From NCBI GenBank assembly GCA_020630335.1, contig JAHDBN010000007.1:1-64000 (forward strand): a DNA stretch of 64,000 nucleotides. Direction: 5' to 3'. Under the pieces are notes generated by a model, which did no database searches, had not been told where the DNA came from, and saw only the letters and a list, made by a program, of their open reading frames with translations. Positions 16,642 through 26,470 of the stretch are shown here, one piece after another (within the stretch, counting starts at the first letter, position 1; each line of letters starts with the position of its first letter). The position numbers and the translations under genes are program-made. The stretch comes from Bacteriovoracaceae bacterium. GTDB taxonomy: Bacteria; Bdellovibrionota; Bacteriovoracia; Bacteriovoracales; Bacteriovoracaceae.

Positions 16642-17869
16642 ATATTGGAAACTCCTTACATAATGAGAGAACATTTTCTTTAACTTCTTTTAAAGCTTTC
16701 TCATTATTGTAATTTTTTAACGTTTTAGATATCAAAGAAGCTAAGATTTTCATTTCATTTTCTTTCATATTTCGGCTAGTAATCGCAGGTGTACCAATCC
16801 TAATACCAGAAGTGATGAATGGACTACGAGTATCACCGGGAACCATATTTTTATTGCAAGTAATACCAACACTCTCTAGGACAGTTGATCCTTCTTTACC
16901 AGTCAACCCAACGGAGTCAGTTTTTATAAGAAGTAAGTGATTATCTGTTCCATTAGAGACGATTTCTATGTTTTCTTTCATTAATTCTTGACTCAAAATT
17001 TGAGCGTTTAAAATAACCTGAGATTGATATGTTTTAAAATTAGGTTGCAAAGCTTCATGAAATGCAACAGCTTTTGCTGCAATAATATGTTCTAAAGGAC
17101 CACCTTGGATACCAGGGAAGATATTAGAATTTATCTTTTTGGCCCATTTTTCATTCATTAAAATTAAACCACCTCTAGGCCCACGCAAGGTTTTATGAGT
17201 TGTCGATGTAATCACATCAGCAAGGCCAACAGGGTTAGGATGAAGGCCTGCAGCTACAAGTCCAGCAATATGTGCCATGTCTACTAAAAGATAAGCTCCA
17301 ACAGAATCTGCGATATCTTTGAATTTTTGAAAGTCTAATTTTCGAGGATAAGCAGAGGCTCCTGCTATGAGAAGTTTAGGTTTATTTTTTTTAGCAACTT
17401 CTTCAACGTGATTATAGTCTATAACTTCAGTTTTTTCATCAACCCCGTAAAAGCAAGGATCAAAAAGTTTCCCTGAAAAATTCACAGGACTTCCATGAGT
17501 TAAGTGACCTCCTTGAGAGAGATCCATCCCCATAATTTTGTCACCATGCTCTAGCATAGCAAAAAAACAAGCCATATTAGCTTGAGAACCAGAATGAGGT
17601 TGAACGTTAGCAAATTCAGCACCAAAAAGTTTTTTTAATCGCTCTATCGCTAAAGTTTCGATTCCATCTACAAACTCACACCCATCATAATATCTTTTTC
17701 CTGGATAACCTTCAGCATACTTATTCGTAAGAACAGAACCTTGAGCTTCCATAACAGCTTTTGAGCAATAGTTTTCCGAAGCGATTAACTCAATTCCTTC
17801 AAATTGCCTTTGCTCTTCCTTTTTTATTAATTCATAGACTGCTGAATCAACACTTTTTATATTCATCAT
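16631..17869 (-). CDS. glyA: serine hydroxymethyltransferase
   Basis: This 412-residue PLP enzyme converts serine and tetrahydrofolate to glycine and methylene-tetrahydrofolate. The PLP lysine is K226 in [14 protein letters not shown]. The family strings GYPGKRYY (near residue 54) and [12 protein letters not shown] (near 115) are intact and the length is typical. Two ATG codons in tandem follow AAGGATAA, and either could start translation. It begins directly after the fabF stop and overlaps the Kazal lipoprotein gene. Confidence 0.96.
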   Translation of the reverse strand: MMNIKSVDSAVYELIKKEEQRQFEGIELIASENYCSKAVMEAQGSVLTNKYAEGYPGKRYYDGCEFVDGIETLAIERLKKLFGAEFANVQPHSGSQANMACFFAMLEHGDKIMGMDLSQGGHLTHGSPVNFSGKLFDPCFYGVDEKTEVIDYNHVEEVAKKNKPKLLIAGASAYPRKLDFQKFKDIADSVGAYLLVDMAHIAGLVAAGLHPNPVGLADVITSTTHKTLRGPRGGLILMNEKWAKKINSNIFPGIQGGPLEHIIAAKAVAFHEALQPNFKTYQSQVILNAQILSQELMKENIEIVSNGTDNHLLLIKTDSVGLTGKEGSTVLESVGITCNKNMVPGDTRSPFITSGIRIGTPAITSRNMKENEMKILASLISKTLKNYNNEKALKEVKENVLSLCKEFPIYEY

Positions 17870-19138
17870 TTATCCTTGGTATCTTTTGAAAATTAATGAA
17901 GAGTTTGTTCCTCCAAATCCAAAAGAATTATTAAGCACGTATTCTAGTTTTTTTTCTTCTGATTTGTTGGGAGTATAGTTTAAATCACACTCAGGATCTG
18001 GAGTATGCAAATTAATAGTCGGAGCAATTCTTTGATCAATTAAACTTTTTATACAAAATAAACTCTCTAACGCTGAAGCAGCTCCAAGTAAATGTCCAGT
18101 CATTGATTTAGTAGAGCTTATACTAAGTTTGTAAGCATGATCATTGAATACTTTTTTAATTGAATTTGTTTCAGCAATATCTCCAGCTGGAGTAGAAGTT
18201 CCATGAGCATTAATATAATGAATTTGCTCTGGAGAAATTTGAGCATCATTGAGAGCTGCTTTGATTGCACTAATAGCACCATCGCCCTCTGGGTGAGGAG
18301 CTGTAATATGAAAAGCATCAGCACTTGATCCAGCTCCCACAAGTTCTGCTAAAATGTTAGCACCTCGTTTTTTAGCACTTTCTAAGTTTTCTAGCATAAA
18401 TACAGCTGAACCTTCTCCTATAACAAACCCATCTCTTTTTAAATCAAATGGACAAGATGCTTCACTTGGAGAAACTTCTCTTCTTGATAAGGCCTTCATT
18501 GAATGAAAACCAGCGATAGTAAATTTTGTTAAAACTGCTTCAGAACCTCCAACAAGAACTGCATCCATTATTCCTGCTTGTATTTGGCGCATGCCCATTT
18601 CAATAGCATGTCCGCTAGAAGCACAAGCACTTGAAATACTGAAATTTGTGCCACGTAGATTATATTTAATTCCAATTAAGCCACTTGCCATATTAGGGAT
18701 AATGGAAGGAATAAAAAAAGGATTTGTCCTCGCACGTTTTTGATTAAGAAACTTTCGATAACCACTTTCAGTTGCAGGGAATCCTCCCATGCCAACACCT
18801 AAAATACATCCTATGCGCTCAGGTCGGTAAGCAGTTTGATCATTTAATAACTTAGAATCACTAAGTGCTTGATGAGTTGCATGAAGAGCATAATGAATAA
18901 AAAGATCAAAACGATCTTGTTCTTTTAAACTCAAAATTTCTTCAGAGATTTGAAAATTATCAATATAAGAAGCTATGCTGATTGGATAATCAAAAGGAAC
19001 ATCATCACTAAACCTTTCACTTAAGGTTTTAACACTAGACTTTGCACTAAGAGCATTGTTCCAAATTTCGTTTGGATTTGAACCAAGGCCTGCAATCCCA
19101 CCTAGCCCCGTAATGGCAATGCGAGGTTTATTGGACAT
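17870..19138 (-). CDS. fabF: 3-oxoacyl-ACP synthase II (FabF)
   Basis: This 422-residue thiolase-fold elongating condensing enzyme has the Cys-His-His triad. Cys172 lies in SSACASSGHA, the first His in NAHGTSTPAGD and the second in SMTGHLLGAAS. The GFGGTNSS ending is typical. It extends acyl-ACP with malonyl-ACP. Its start overlaps acpP by 11 bases, and glyA follows with no gap. Confidence 0.95.
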   Translation of the reverse strand: MSNKPRIAITGLGGIAGLGSNPNEIWNNALSAKSSVKTLSERFSDDVPFDYPISIASYIDNFQISEEILSLKEQDRFDLFIHYALHATHQALSDSKLLNDQTAYRPERIGCILGVGMGGFPATESGYRKFLNQKRARTNPFFIPSIIPNMASGLIGIKYNLRGTNFSISSACASSGHAIEMGMRQIQAGIMDAVLVGGSEAVLTKFTIAGFHSMKALSRREVSPSEASCPFDLKRDGFVIGEGSAVFMLENLESAKKRGANILAELVGAGSSADAFHITAPHPEGDGAISAIKAALNDAQISPEQIHYINAHGTSTPAGDIAETNSIKKVFNDHAYKLSISSTKSMTGHLLGAASALESLFCIKSLIDQRIAPTINLHTPDPECDLNYTPNKSEEKKLEYVLNNSFGFGGTNSSLIFKRYQG

Positions 19139-19364
19139 CCTTCGCTTTTAGATAGCTGATAACATCTTCAACTGTTTTTAATTTTTCAGTATCAGTTTCT
19201 GGTATTTCAATTCCAAACTCATCTTCCATTTTCATCATTAATTCAACCATATCTAATGAATCTAGATTTAAATCATCAATAAAGTTTGTTCCTGTTTGGA
19301 TTTTACTAGCATCGATCTTAGTAGCACTGCTAACTAAATCTATGATTTTATTTTGAATTTCCAT
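19128..19364 (-). CDS. acpP: acyl carrier protein
   Basis: This 78-residue acidic helical protein has the phosphopantetheine attachment serine at S36 in NLDSLDMVELMM. AGAGG lies upstream of the ATG. It carries the growing acyl chain between the Fab enzymes encoded on both sides. fabG, which often lies between fabD and acpP, is absent here. Confidence 0.96.
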   Translation of the reverse strand: MEIQNKIIDLVSSATKIDASKIQTGTNFIDDLNLDSLDMVELMMKMEDEFGIEIPETDTEKLKTVEDVISYLKAKDVQ

Positions 19365-19396
19365 AAAAACCTCTATATGTAGTAGTTAAAATTTAA

Positions 19397-20374
19397 TTAA
19401 ATCTCAAGCAATTGAGCAAAACTGTCAAGACTCGTTTTCTCAAGTTCTAATTTATCAAACGATAAGACCTTGAGGCTTCTGTTGATTTTTCTAATCATAG
19501 CTGAAGTTACAAAACCAGGACCCATTTCCAATATCAGAGCATTTTCAGGAATAGACATAATGCTTTGCGTCCAGAGTACTGATCCCGTGATCTGGTCGAT
19601 GAGATTTTTTTTTATAGTTTCCGGGGAGGTTGAAGAGTCATAAGTTTTGGCATCAACATTGGCAATATAAGAAGAGTTTAAAGATGAAAGTGAAATACTT
19701 TCAAGTTTTTTGGAGATACCTTCGCTGGCAGGTTTCATAAGAGGCGAGTGAAAAGGAGCAGATACTTTTAACTCTACAGTTCGGTAAGGATCTTTATACT
19801 CATTCTCTAGATTTTTTAAAAAAAGTTCACAAGCTTCTTTGTGTCCTGAGATAACGATTTGTCCTGGAGTATTAAAATTAGCTGGAACTACTTGATGGAA
19901 TTCATTTGAACTTTGCTTGCAAAGCTTGATGATTATTTTTTCAGGAACTCTTAGGATTGCATGCATTGATCCAATTCCAATTGGAGTTGCTTCCTGCATT
20001 GCTTTTCCTCTTTCTTTAGTTAAAAGAAGTCCATCTTGAAAGCTTATGACTCCTTGAGAATAAAGAGCAGAGTATTCCCCAATAGAATGCCCAAGAGAAA
20101 GTGAAAGATTTAAGTTTAATTGTTTCAGTTTCTTTAAAGTGATGTCTGAACATATACTACTGATTAAAAAAATCATCGGTTGGGTGAATTCAGTTTGTAG
20201 TAATTTATCTTCAGGCCCTTTCAAGCAAAGCTCTAAAGAATCATATCCTAAAATCTCAGAAGCCTTCTCAAATTTCTTTTGAACTTCAGTTTTATATTGT
20301 GAGTCTAAAAGATTTTTTCCCATACCGACGTATTGTGATCCTTGACCAGGGAATGAAAAAATAATTGGTTTCAC
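19397..20374 (-). CDS. fabD: malonyl-CoA:ACP transacylase (FabD)
   Basis: This 325-residue protein has the opening FSFPGQGSQYVGMGK and the nucleophile S97 in LGHSIGEYSAL. The catalytic His lies in APFHSPLM near residue 205. It loads malonate onto ACP. Translation starts at GTG, overlapping the fabH stop by one base (TAGTG), so the two are coupled. Confidence 0.95.
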   Translation of the reverse strand: MKPIIFSFPGQGSQYVGMGKNLLDSQYKTEVQKKFEKASEILGYDSLELCLKGPEDKLLQTEFTQPMIFLISSICSDITLKKLKQLNLNLSLSLGHSIGEYSALYSQGVISFQDGLLLTKERGKAMQEATPIGIGSMHAILRVPEKIIIKLCKQSSNEFHQVVPANFNTPGQIVISGHKEACELFLKNLENEYKDPYRTVELKVSAPFHSPLMKPASEGISKKLESISLSSLNSSYIANVDAKTYDSSTSPETIKKNLIDQITGSVLWTQSIMSIPENALILEMGPGFVTSAMIRKINRSLKVLSFDKLELEKTSLDSFAQLLEI

Positions 20375-21360
20375 TAGTAAGTTAAAAGTAATGTTGCCGA
20401 GGTTAAACCTGAACCAAAAGTTGTAAGAAGAAGCTTATCTGCTCTTTTTAAGCGACCTGCTTCAAGAGCTTCATTGAGGGCTATAGGAATTGTTGCCGAA
20501 GAAGTGTTTGCATATTTTTGAACATTGATCATGACTTTTTCGTTTGGAAATTCAAATCGTCTTGCTACAGCTTCTATAATTCTTAAGTTTGCTTGGTGAG
20601 GGATAAAAAGATCAACTTCTTCTTTAGCTGTATTAGTTTCTTCTAGAATACTTGCACATTGATGAGCCATAGTTTTTACAGCAGCCTTGAAAACTGCTTG
20701 GCCATTCATCTCAACCATCTCTGGGTTTTCTTTATCTACAAAAAATGGTTTACGTGCCATTCCTGTTTTCTTTATGAGGTCATCCTTTTTAGTAGAGTCT
20801 GAAGATAAAATACTCTTATGAATTTTTGAAGTTTCATTATCAGATCTAGATAAAATGACTGCACCTGCACCATCACCGAAAAGAACGCACTTAGATCTAT
20901 CAAGCCAATTATTATAACTACTAGTTGTTTCTGAACCGACAACTAAAATATTTTTATAAGTACCATTCTCTATTAACGAGTTAGCCATAGTCATTGCATA
21001 AATCCAGCCTGTACATGCAGAATTTACATCTAAACATCCACAGTGATTTGTTATCCCGAGTAAGTCTTGGAGCAAAGTTGCGGAGTTAGGAAAGTTATAA
21101 TCAGACATTGTAGAAGAAAAAAGAATGAAGTCTATGTCATTTGCTTCTAAGTTCGCTTTTTTAAGTGCCATCTTTGATGCATGAGCGGCCATAGTAGAAG
21201 GGAACTCATTTTTTTCAGCATCAGAAATCCTTCTTTCTTTGATTCCCGTTCTCTCAACAATCCATTCATCACTTGTATCAAAGAATTGTTTTAAATCATT
21301 ATTTGTATAAATTTTTTCAGGAACGAAATGTCCTGTACCTGTAATTTTGGATGTGTACAT
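20374..21360 (-). CDS. fabH: 3-oxoacyl-ACP synthase III (FabH)
   Basis: This 328-residue initiating condensing enzyme has Cys116 in DVNSACTGWIYA, His in FIPHQANLRI and Asn in YANTSSATIP, the FabH Cys-His-Asn triad. It condenses acetyl-CoA (or a branched primer) with malonyl-ACP. It follows rpmF as in many bacteria, but plsX, usually between them, is missing. AGGA is placed six bases before the ATG. Confidence 0.95.
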   Translation of the reverse strand: MYTSKITGTGHFVPEKIYTNNDLKQFFDTSDEWIVERTGIKERRISDAEKNEFPSTMAAHASKMALKKANLEANDIDFILFSSTMSDYNFPNSATLLQDLLGITNHCGCLDVNSACTGWIYAMTMANSLIENGTYKNILVVGSETTSSYNNWLDRSKCVLFGDGAGAVILSRSDNETSKIHKSILSSDSTKKDDLIKKTGMARKPFFVDKENPEMVEMNGQAVFKAAVKTMAHQCASILEETNTAKEEVDLFIPHQANLRIIEAVARRFEFPNEKVMINVQKYANTSSATIPIALNEALEAGRLKRADKLLLTTFGSGLTSATLLLTY

Positions 21361-21390
21361 ATTTTTCCTGAGATTTAGGAGCTTAAGGAT

Positions 21391-21600
21391 TTACTCAGCA
21401 GTCTCTTCGTCTTCTCTAACTTTTATAGTGAAAACTTCTCTACCTTTATAAGTTCCACAACTTGGACAAGCGTGGTGTGGTAAAGTCATTGCTCCACAAT
21501 TTCCACAACTTGATGTGTGCTTTCTATATAATTTATGATGTTGACCAGCTCTTCTAAGGCCTTTTCTTCTAACACTAGTTTTTTTCTTTGGAACCGCCAT
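21391..21600 (-). CDS. rpmF: ribosomal protein bL32
   Basis: This 69-residue basic protein begins MAVPKKKTSVRRKG and carries two CxxC pairs (CGNCGAM and CPSCGTY), the zinc-binding form of bL32. CAGGAG lies upstream of the ATG. It heads the fab genes and follows yceD, the common yceD-rpmF-fab arrangement. Confidence 0.96.
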   Translation of the reverse strand: MAVPKKKTSVRRKGLRRAGQHHKLYRKHTSSCGNCGAMTLPHHACPSCGTYKGREVFTIKVREDEETAE

Positions 21601-21631
21601 GGTCTCTCCTGAAGTAATTTTAAGTGTTGCT

Positions 21632-21661
21632 ACCTTACTGAATTTTCCCGTTAATTGTCAA
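21632..21661 (-). promoter_or_regulatory. possible promoter for rpmF-fab operon
   Basis: On the minus strand TTGACA (21656-21661) is followed after 18 bases by TAAGGT. The -35 is perfect and the -10 weak. It would give a leader of about 25 bases before rpmF and would let rpmF-fab be transcribed apart from yceD. Confidence 0.4.
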
Positions 21662-21704
21662 TAAGCGTTAGTTAATTAAGTTTTCTACCTTATAATGCGC
21701 ATTG

Positions 21705-22205
21705 TTAGTTTGAATCACTAACTTCTATCTTTGGAAAAAAATCGACGTTTAAATAAATTTGTTCGTGAAAAACTTCCTTTAAATTAAATTTTCTATTTTC
21801 TTCAAAGTAAATTTCATAAATTCCATCTTTTAGATAACTCTCAGTCACATCTTTGTAGGCTTCTTCGTCTTTGACGAACTCTGGCACAAAAGCGGCTTTT
21901 AAAGGAACATCTATTCCTAACTCCATAGGCTCCAGAGATTTAATGCAGCGAGTACAATAAGTTGCTTTTATAGTTCCATTTAAAAGGAGAGTTTCACCTA
22001 GGCTTGAATCATGAAATTTCATTAATTTAAAGTTGAGGTTTAAAAAGCTTAATTTTTTGAGAATTTCATCATCGTAATCAGAGTTTTCGTTTAGCTCTTG
22101 AAGTAATTCATTTACCCATTCAGAATTTTCTTGATCAAGGGCATATTTACCATCTGGATTCAAGAAAATTTCACGTGGAGAAATAATTGCTGGTAGATTT
22201 TTCAT
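21705..22205 (-). CDS. yceD: YceD/DUF177 family protein
   Basis: The protein has ~166 residues and a central pair of cysteines in TYCTRCIKSLE, as in the DUF177 (YceD/YlbN) family always found before rpmF. The family is linked to large-subunit rRNA maturation. The frame is open to a TTG at 22244, but the ATG at 22205 is preferred. The TTG overlaps a good -35 box, and the N-terminal MKNLPAIISP start fits the family. Confidence 0.85.
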   Translation of the reverse strand: MKNLPAIISPREIFLNPDGKYALDQENSEWVNELLQELNENSDYDDEILKKLSFLNLNFKLMKFHDSSLGETLLLNGTIKATYCTRCIKSLEPMELGIDVPLKAAFVPEFVKDEEAYKDVTESYLKDGIYEIYFEENRKFNLKEVFHEQIYLNVDFFPKIEVSDSN

Positions 22206-22215
22206 AGAGAAGCAG

Positions 22216-22244
22216 AGTAAAGAAAAATTGTCACAACTTGTCAA
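22216..22244 (-). promoter_or_regulatory. promoter of yceD operon, near-leaderless
   Basis: On the minus strand TTGACA (22239-22244), a 17-base spacer and TTTACT (22216-22221) precede the yceD ATG at 22205. The predicted transcript would begin only about three or four bases before the ATG. Confidence 0.5.
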
Positions 22245-22302
22245 TGAAATTCATTGGATGCTAGAATTTTAGTGGGCATGATGCCTTGGAAGGGTTGTAA
22301 CA

Positions 22303-23766
22303 ATGAGCACACAAATGAATCAAGATCTAATTGAATTCAAGGAAGCTTCTCTAGGAATTTTTTCAAACTCTCTTGAGTTTGCTCATAAAGTTTCAAGGGA
22401 CTTAAGAAATTTTCAAAAAATTATTCCTACTACTCAAAAGCTAGATCAACTCATTTCTAAAATAAATGATGGAAAGATCGATTTGATCTTTGTTGACCTA
22501 AAAACTTACGCAAAGGTTTTTAGGATTTTAAATGCACATCCTAAAATTCAAAATAAATCAGTACTTATTGTTTTATGTAAAGAGGCTAATGAATCGATTT
22601 TTAGCCATGACTTAGAATTTAAAGATTGTAGTTTAAATATTTATCAAACATTGAATTTAGATGATGATTTTCCTTTTCATGTTCAATCCTTATTAAGCTG
22701 GTTATCTCATCATAAAGTTTCAAAAAATCTAGAAAGATCACGAGTAAGAGAATTGAATATCATTAGGGATAAATACCAGGACGCCTGGGGGAAACTCGAA
22801 GCTTCAGAGAAAAGTTCTGATCAATTTAATTATCTCTATCAAATGATTTTGAATTTAAAATCAAAAGAGATTTTTAGCCTAGAAAATTTCATAGATGAAT
22901 TTTCAGCATTACTTGGTAATTGGAAATCAGTAAAATCATTTTCTTTTTACCATCTTTCTATTTCAAATAGAAGCTTAGTCTCTAGAACAATTAATCACGA
23001 TAAATGTATTGATCTTCCTTCTATTGAATTAGGTGAAAATTCTAACACAGGTATAAAAAAAATATTCCAAGAGCAAGCTTATCAAGTTGTTTTTGAAATG
23101 ATGGGAATTCAAACAATAGCTCTTAGAGTAGAGGGGCTTTTTGATAAACCAGATATGATTTGTTTTATTAATTTAAAACCAAAAGTTTTTGAAGCTCTTA
23201 GTGAAGAAGATTTTAATTGGGATATGGTAGAGAACTCATTAAGTCATATCTACCGAGGAACCCTTATTCAAAAAGATGAAGAAGTAGAGCAAGCTCAGTT
23301 TATGACTATTTGGGATAGCCTTTCAATGATGGATGCTACAGATAGTGAAGAATTTGGATATAAATACTTCAACATAGATTTTTTAAGTTTTAATCGATTT
23401 GTTTCTAAAAATAAGCATGTAAAATTTCTTTGGAGTGAATTTTTCAGAGAATGTTTGTTGGAATTATCTAATACCTTAAGTAATGACTGCAAAATAACAA
23501 CATTTGGTACTACTCATATTCTTTTAATGATTCCTTCAAATTATGTAGATAAAGAGTTTATTCAGTTAAAAAAGTTTGTTGAAGGAATTGAGTTTTGGAA
23601 ATACTTTTCTGATTCTAAATTAGTGATGCCAAGTTATGTTTACCCAAAAGTTTATCTTGTGCCCAAAAGTTCATCTTTTTATATTAGTAAAATCTTATTT
23701 GGAGAGGGATCTAAAGAAGAGGTAGTGAGAATACATGAGAATTCATTCCCAACTAAACGTATTTAA
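22303..23766 (+). CDS. uncharacterised protein with receiver-like N-terminal domain
   Basis: This 487-residue cytoplasmic protein has an N-terminal ~125-residue alpha/beta region with a LIFVDL strand, which looks like a degenerate response-regulator receiver. A short coiled coil follows (about residues 145-170), then an unrecognised ~300-residue region that may be GAF- or cyclase-like but lacks clear catalytic motifs. GGAAGGG lies upstream of the ATG. The 3' end overlaps alr by 32 bases, so the two are probably cotranscribed. Function is unknown. Confidence 0.6.
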   Translation: MSTQMNQDLIEFKEASLGIFSNSLEFAHKVSRDLRNFQKIIPTTQKLDQLISKINDGKIDLIFVDLKTYAKVFRILNAHPKIQNKSVLIVLCKEANESIFSHDLEFKDCSLNIYQTLNLDDDFPFHVQSLLSWLSHHKVSKNLERSRVRELNIIRDKYQDAWGKLEASEKSSDQFNYLYQMILNLKSKEIFSLENFIDEFSALLGNWKSVKSFSFYHLSISNRSLVSRTINHDKCIDLPSIELGENSNTGIKKIFQEQAYQVVFEMMGIQTIALRVEGLFDKPDMICFINLKPKVFEALSEEDFNWDMVENSLSHIYRGTLIQKDEEVEQAQFMTIWDSLSMMDATDSEEFGYKYFNIDFLSFNRFVSKNKHVKFLWSEFFRECLLELSNTLSNDCKITTFGTTHILLMIPSNYVDKEFIQLKKFVEGIEFWKYFSDSKLVMPSYVYPKVYLVPKSSSFYISKILFGEGSKEEVVRIHENSFPTKRI

Positions 23767-24847
23767 AAACAGGATAGAGCATAATCTTCAAGTAATATCC
23801 AAAGGTTCAGATAATAAAAAAATAATACCAATGCTTAAAGCAGAAGCTTATGGGCATGGAATCCTTGGAATGTTGGACTTTTTAAATGATTTTAAAGAGG
23901 AAATTTCTTATATAGGGGTTGCTTCACTTGCAGAGGCACAATTTATAAAATTTTCTTTAACTAAACCAACATTTCCCTTGCTCGTTTTTTCAGAACTTGG
24001 AGATTTAGAGGGAAACAGTGATTTTTATTCAGACTATTCTATTATCCCTGTTATAAGTGATTTGGATTTTTTAAGAAAATTTTTATCAAAAGATGAACTT
24101 AGATCAAAACCCTTATTTCTTAAATTCAATACAGGAATGAATAGATTAGGACTCAATTTTTCAGATCTTGAAGAAGTCATAAATTTGCTTAAAAAATTTG
24201 ATAGAAAAATTGATCATTTAATGAGTCATTACTCTAGCTCTTATTTACAAGATAGTTTTTTTGAAAAGCAAAATTCGAAGTTCTTAGAGATCATAAATGA
24301 ATTTAAAGCATCTTCTATTGAGATTAAAGAAATTTCAATAGACAATAGTGCTTCCTTAGAAAATAAAAAGATATTAGATTTAAGTACACACACGAGACCA
24401 GGCTTAATGCTGTACGGTCCACAATCAACTTTTAAGAAAAACTTAAATCTAAATACTAAAATTATCTCAAATCTTGAAACACAAGTGATAAATGTTAGAG
24501 CAGTAAAAGCTGGTGAGGTATATGGATATGGTAATAGTCTCATAAAAGAAGATGGCCTATTATTGATAATTCCTCTTGGTTATGGAGATGGAATTTCAAC
24601 AAATTACAGTGGATTGAATTTAAGCGTTGAAGATCAAACTGCTCAAGTTTTTGGTAGAGTAAATATGGATCTAATAGCTTTATTTGTGAGCTCTACTAAA
24701 AAAGAAAAATTTAAAAATAAAAAAATAATCATTTGGAATGAAGAACAAAAAAATATAAATAGGATAGCAAAACACCTTAGTACTCATCCTTATGAAGTAT
24801 TTTGTTTGCTTTCTAGTCGTCTTCCAAGGGTTTATCTATTAGAATAA
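23735..24847 (+). CDS. alr: alanine racemase
   Basis: This 370-residue PLP enzyme of fold type III supplies D-alanine for peptidoglycan. The PLP lysine is K35 in MLKAEAYGHG. Further family strings are FNTGMNRLG, THTRPGLMLYG, GEVYGYGN, PLGYGDGI and GRVNMDLI. The second catalytic tyrosine is expected in the GEVYGYG region. The gene starts inside the end of the upstream gene and is followed six bases later by the MCE permease gene. Confidence 0.92.
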   Translation: MRIHSQLNVFKNRIEHNLQVISKGSDNKKIIPMLKAEAYGHGILGMLDFLNDFKEEISYIGVASLAEAQFIKFSLTKPTFPLLVFSELGDLEGNSDFYSDYSIIPVISDLDFLRKFLSKDELRSKPLFLKFNTGMNRLGLNFSDLEEVINLLKKFDRKIDHLMSHYSSSYLQDSFFEKQNSKFLEIINEFKASSIEIKEISIDNSASLENKKILDLSTHTRPGLMLYGPQSTFKKNLNLNTKIISNLETQVINVRAVKAGEVYGYGNSLIKEDGLLLIIPLGYGDGISTNYSGLNLSVEDQTAQVFGRVNMDLIALFVSSTKKEKFKNKKIIIWNEEQKNINRIAKHLSTHPYEVFCLLSSRLPRVYLLE

Positions 24848-24853
24848 ATCATC

Positions 24854-25669
24854 ATGACAATGGTGAAAAATATTTTTATTAGATTTTTTGAATATATCGG
24901 AGCTCAGGTTCTTGAAAAACTTGAAGGCATTGGTAGTTTTACTAAGCACTTTTTAGATATCTCCTATTGGACTTTTAAGCGTCCTTATAGAATCAAACTT
25001 TTTTTAGATCAGTTTTATTTTATTGGAAATAAAAGTCTTTTTATTATTGCATTAACTTCAGTCTTTTCAGGAATGGTAATAACTTATCAAACATATATTG
25101 GTATGAAAGTTATGGGTGCGTATACCTTAGTTGGGCCAATTGTTGTTTTAACAATTGCCAAAGAACTTGCTCCTGTTTTTTCTGCAATTATTGTTACTGG
25201 TAGATGCGGAGCTGCGATGGCAGCAGAAATCGGAACTATGAAAGTTACAGAGCAAATTGATGCTCTCGAAGTTATGGGGATTAGTAGTAGACAATATTTA
25301 GGAGTGCCTAGAGTTTGGGCCACCATGCTTGCCTTACCACTTTTAAATCTAGTTTTTCTTTTTGTGGCCAATATTGGTTCGTGGTTTGTTGGAGTTGAAG
25401 TTTTAGGAATCGAAGAAGCAAAATATTATTCTAAATTGAAAAGTTTTGTGAGTGTTAGCGTTCTTTTTGAAGGATTAATTAAGGCAGCAGTATTTGGTTA
25501 TATTATTGGTCTTATTGGAACTTTTCATGGATTCAAGGTTCAGGGTGGAGCTGAAGGAGTAGGGAAAGGAACTAATGCAGCTGTTGTTTGGGGAATGATT
25601 GTGATTCTTATTTTAGATTATTTTTTAACAAGTATCCTTGTTAAAGTTTTATACGAGTACGGTGTTTAA
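24854..25669 (+). CDS. mlaE: MlaE-type ABC permease of MCE lipid transporter
   Basis: This 271-residue integral membrane protein has five to six helices. The MlaE signature is present as AKELAPVFSAIIVTGRCGAAMAAEIG (about residues 102-127), followed by VTEQIDALEVMGI, the loop contacting the ATPase. It moves phospholipid between the inner membrane and an MCE protein. Two ATG codons (24854 and 24860) are possible starts. The ATPase gene starts on the next base after the stop. Confidence 0.93.
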   Translation: MTMVKNIFIRFFEYIGAQVLEKLEGIGSFTKHFLDISYWTFKRPYRIKLFLDQFYFIGNKSLFIIALTSVFSGMVITYQTYIGMKVMGAYTLVGPIVVLTIAKELAPVFSAIIVTGRCGAAMAAEIGTMKVTEQIDALEVMGISSRQYLGVPRVWATMLALPLLNLVFLFVANIGSWFVGVEVLGIEEAKYYSKLKSFVSVSVLFEGLIKAAVFGYIIGLIGTFHGFKVQGGAEGVGKGTNAAVVWGMIVILILDYFLTSILVKVLYEYGV

Positions 25670-26422
25670 ATGTTAGAAAGTGCTATTAGCTGTAGAAATA
25701 TTACGAAGAAATATGGAGAACACACGATTCTTAAGAATCTCTCAATAGAAATTCCCAAAGGAAAAATTACAACTATTTTAGGTTATTCTGGTGCTGGGAA
25801 ATCTACTTTAATGAAGCATTTTTTAGGACTTGTTAAACCTACAAAAGGTGAATTAACGATTTTAGGAAATGAAGTTCCTAATCTCAATGATGATGAGTTA
25901 AGAAAATTTAGAAAAAGATTTGGAATGCTTTTTCAATATGCAGCTCTTTTTGATTCTCTCACAACTTATGACAACATAGCTTTTCCAATTAAAGAATTTA
26001 CTAAACTAAAGAAAAAAGAAATCTTAAAAAGAGTTCAAGAATTATTAAGAGCTGTTGGGTTAAGTGATGAAAGTTTATATAAATTGCCTTCAGAGTTATC
26101 TGGAGGAATGAGAAAAAGAGTAGGACTCGCAAGAGCACTTGCTTTAAGACCTGAAATTTTATTGTATGATGAACCAACAACAGGGCTTGATCCAATTACT
26201 ACAAAAATGGTCAATGATTTGATTACGACAACGGGGAGAACTGAAAATACAACAGAGCTTACTTCTGTTATTATCTCTCATGATATTCAGGCAACATTGA
26301 AAATTTCAGACTATATTGCTTTTTTAGAGAGAGGAGAAATTATAGAATTTTCTCCTACAAAAGAGTTCAAGAATACAACACATCCAACGATAAGAAAGTT
26401 TCTAGATTTAACCACACACTAA
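25670..26422 (+). CDS. mlaF: MlaF-type ABC ATPase of MCE lipid transporter
   Basis: This 250-residue ATPase has Walker A GYSGAGKST near residue 38, the signature ELSGGMRKR near 142, and Walker B LLYDEPTTGLDP near 164, with the switch His in VIISHD. LSGGMRKR is typical of MlaF/Mkl-type subunits. It powers lipid transport by the permease encoded immediately upstream. Confidence 0.94.
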   Translation: MLESAISCRNITKKYGEHTILKNLSIEIPKGKITTILGYSGAGKSTLMKHFLGLVKPTKGELTILGNEVPNLNDDELRKFRKRFGMLFQYAALFDSLTTYDNIAFPIKEFTKLKKKEILKRVQELLRAVGLSDESLYKLPSELSGGMRKRVGLARALALRPEILLYDEPTTGLDPITTKMVNDLITTTGRTENTTELTSVIISHDIQATLKISDYIAFLERGEIIEFSPTKEFKNTTHPTIRKFLDLTTH

Positions 26423-26470
26423 ATTGTGCTAGACTGAGTTATCAAGGAAGATAAACGTTAGGAGAGTTTT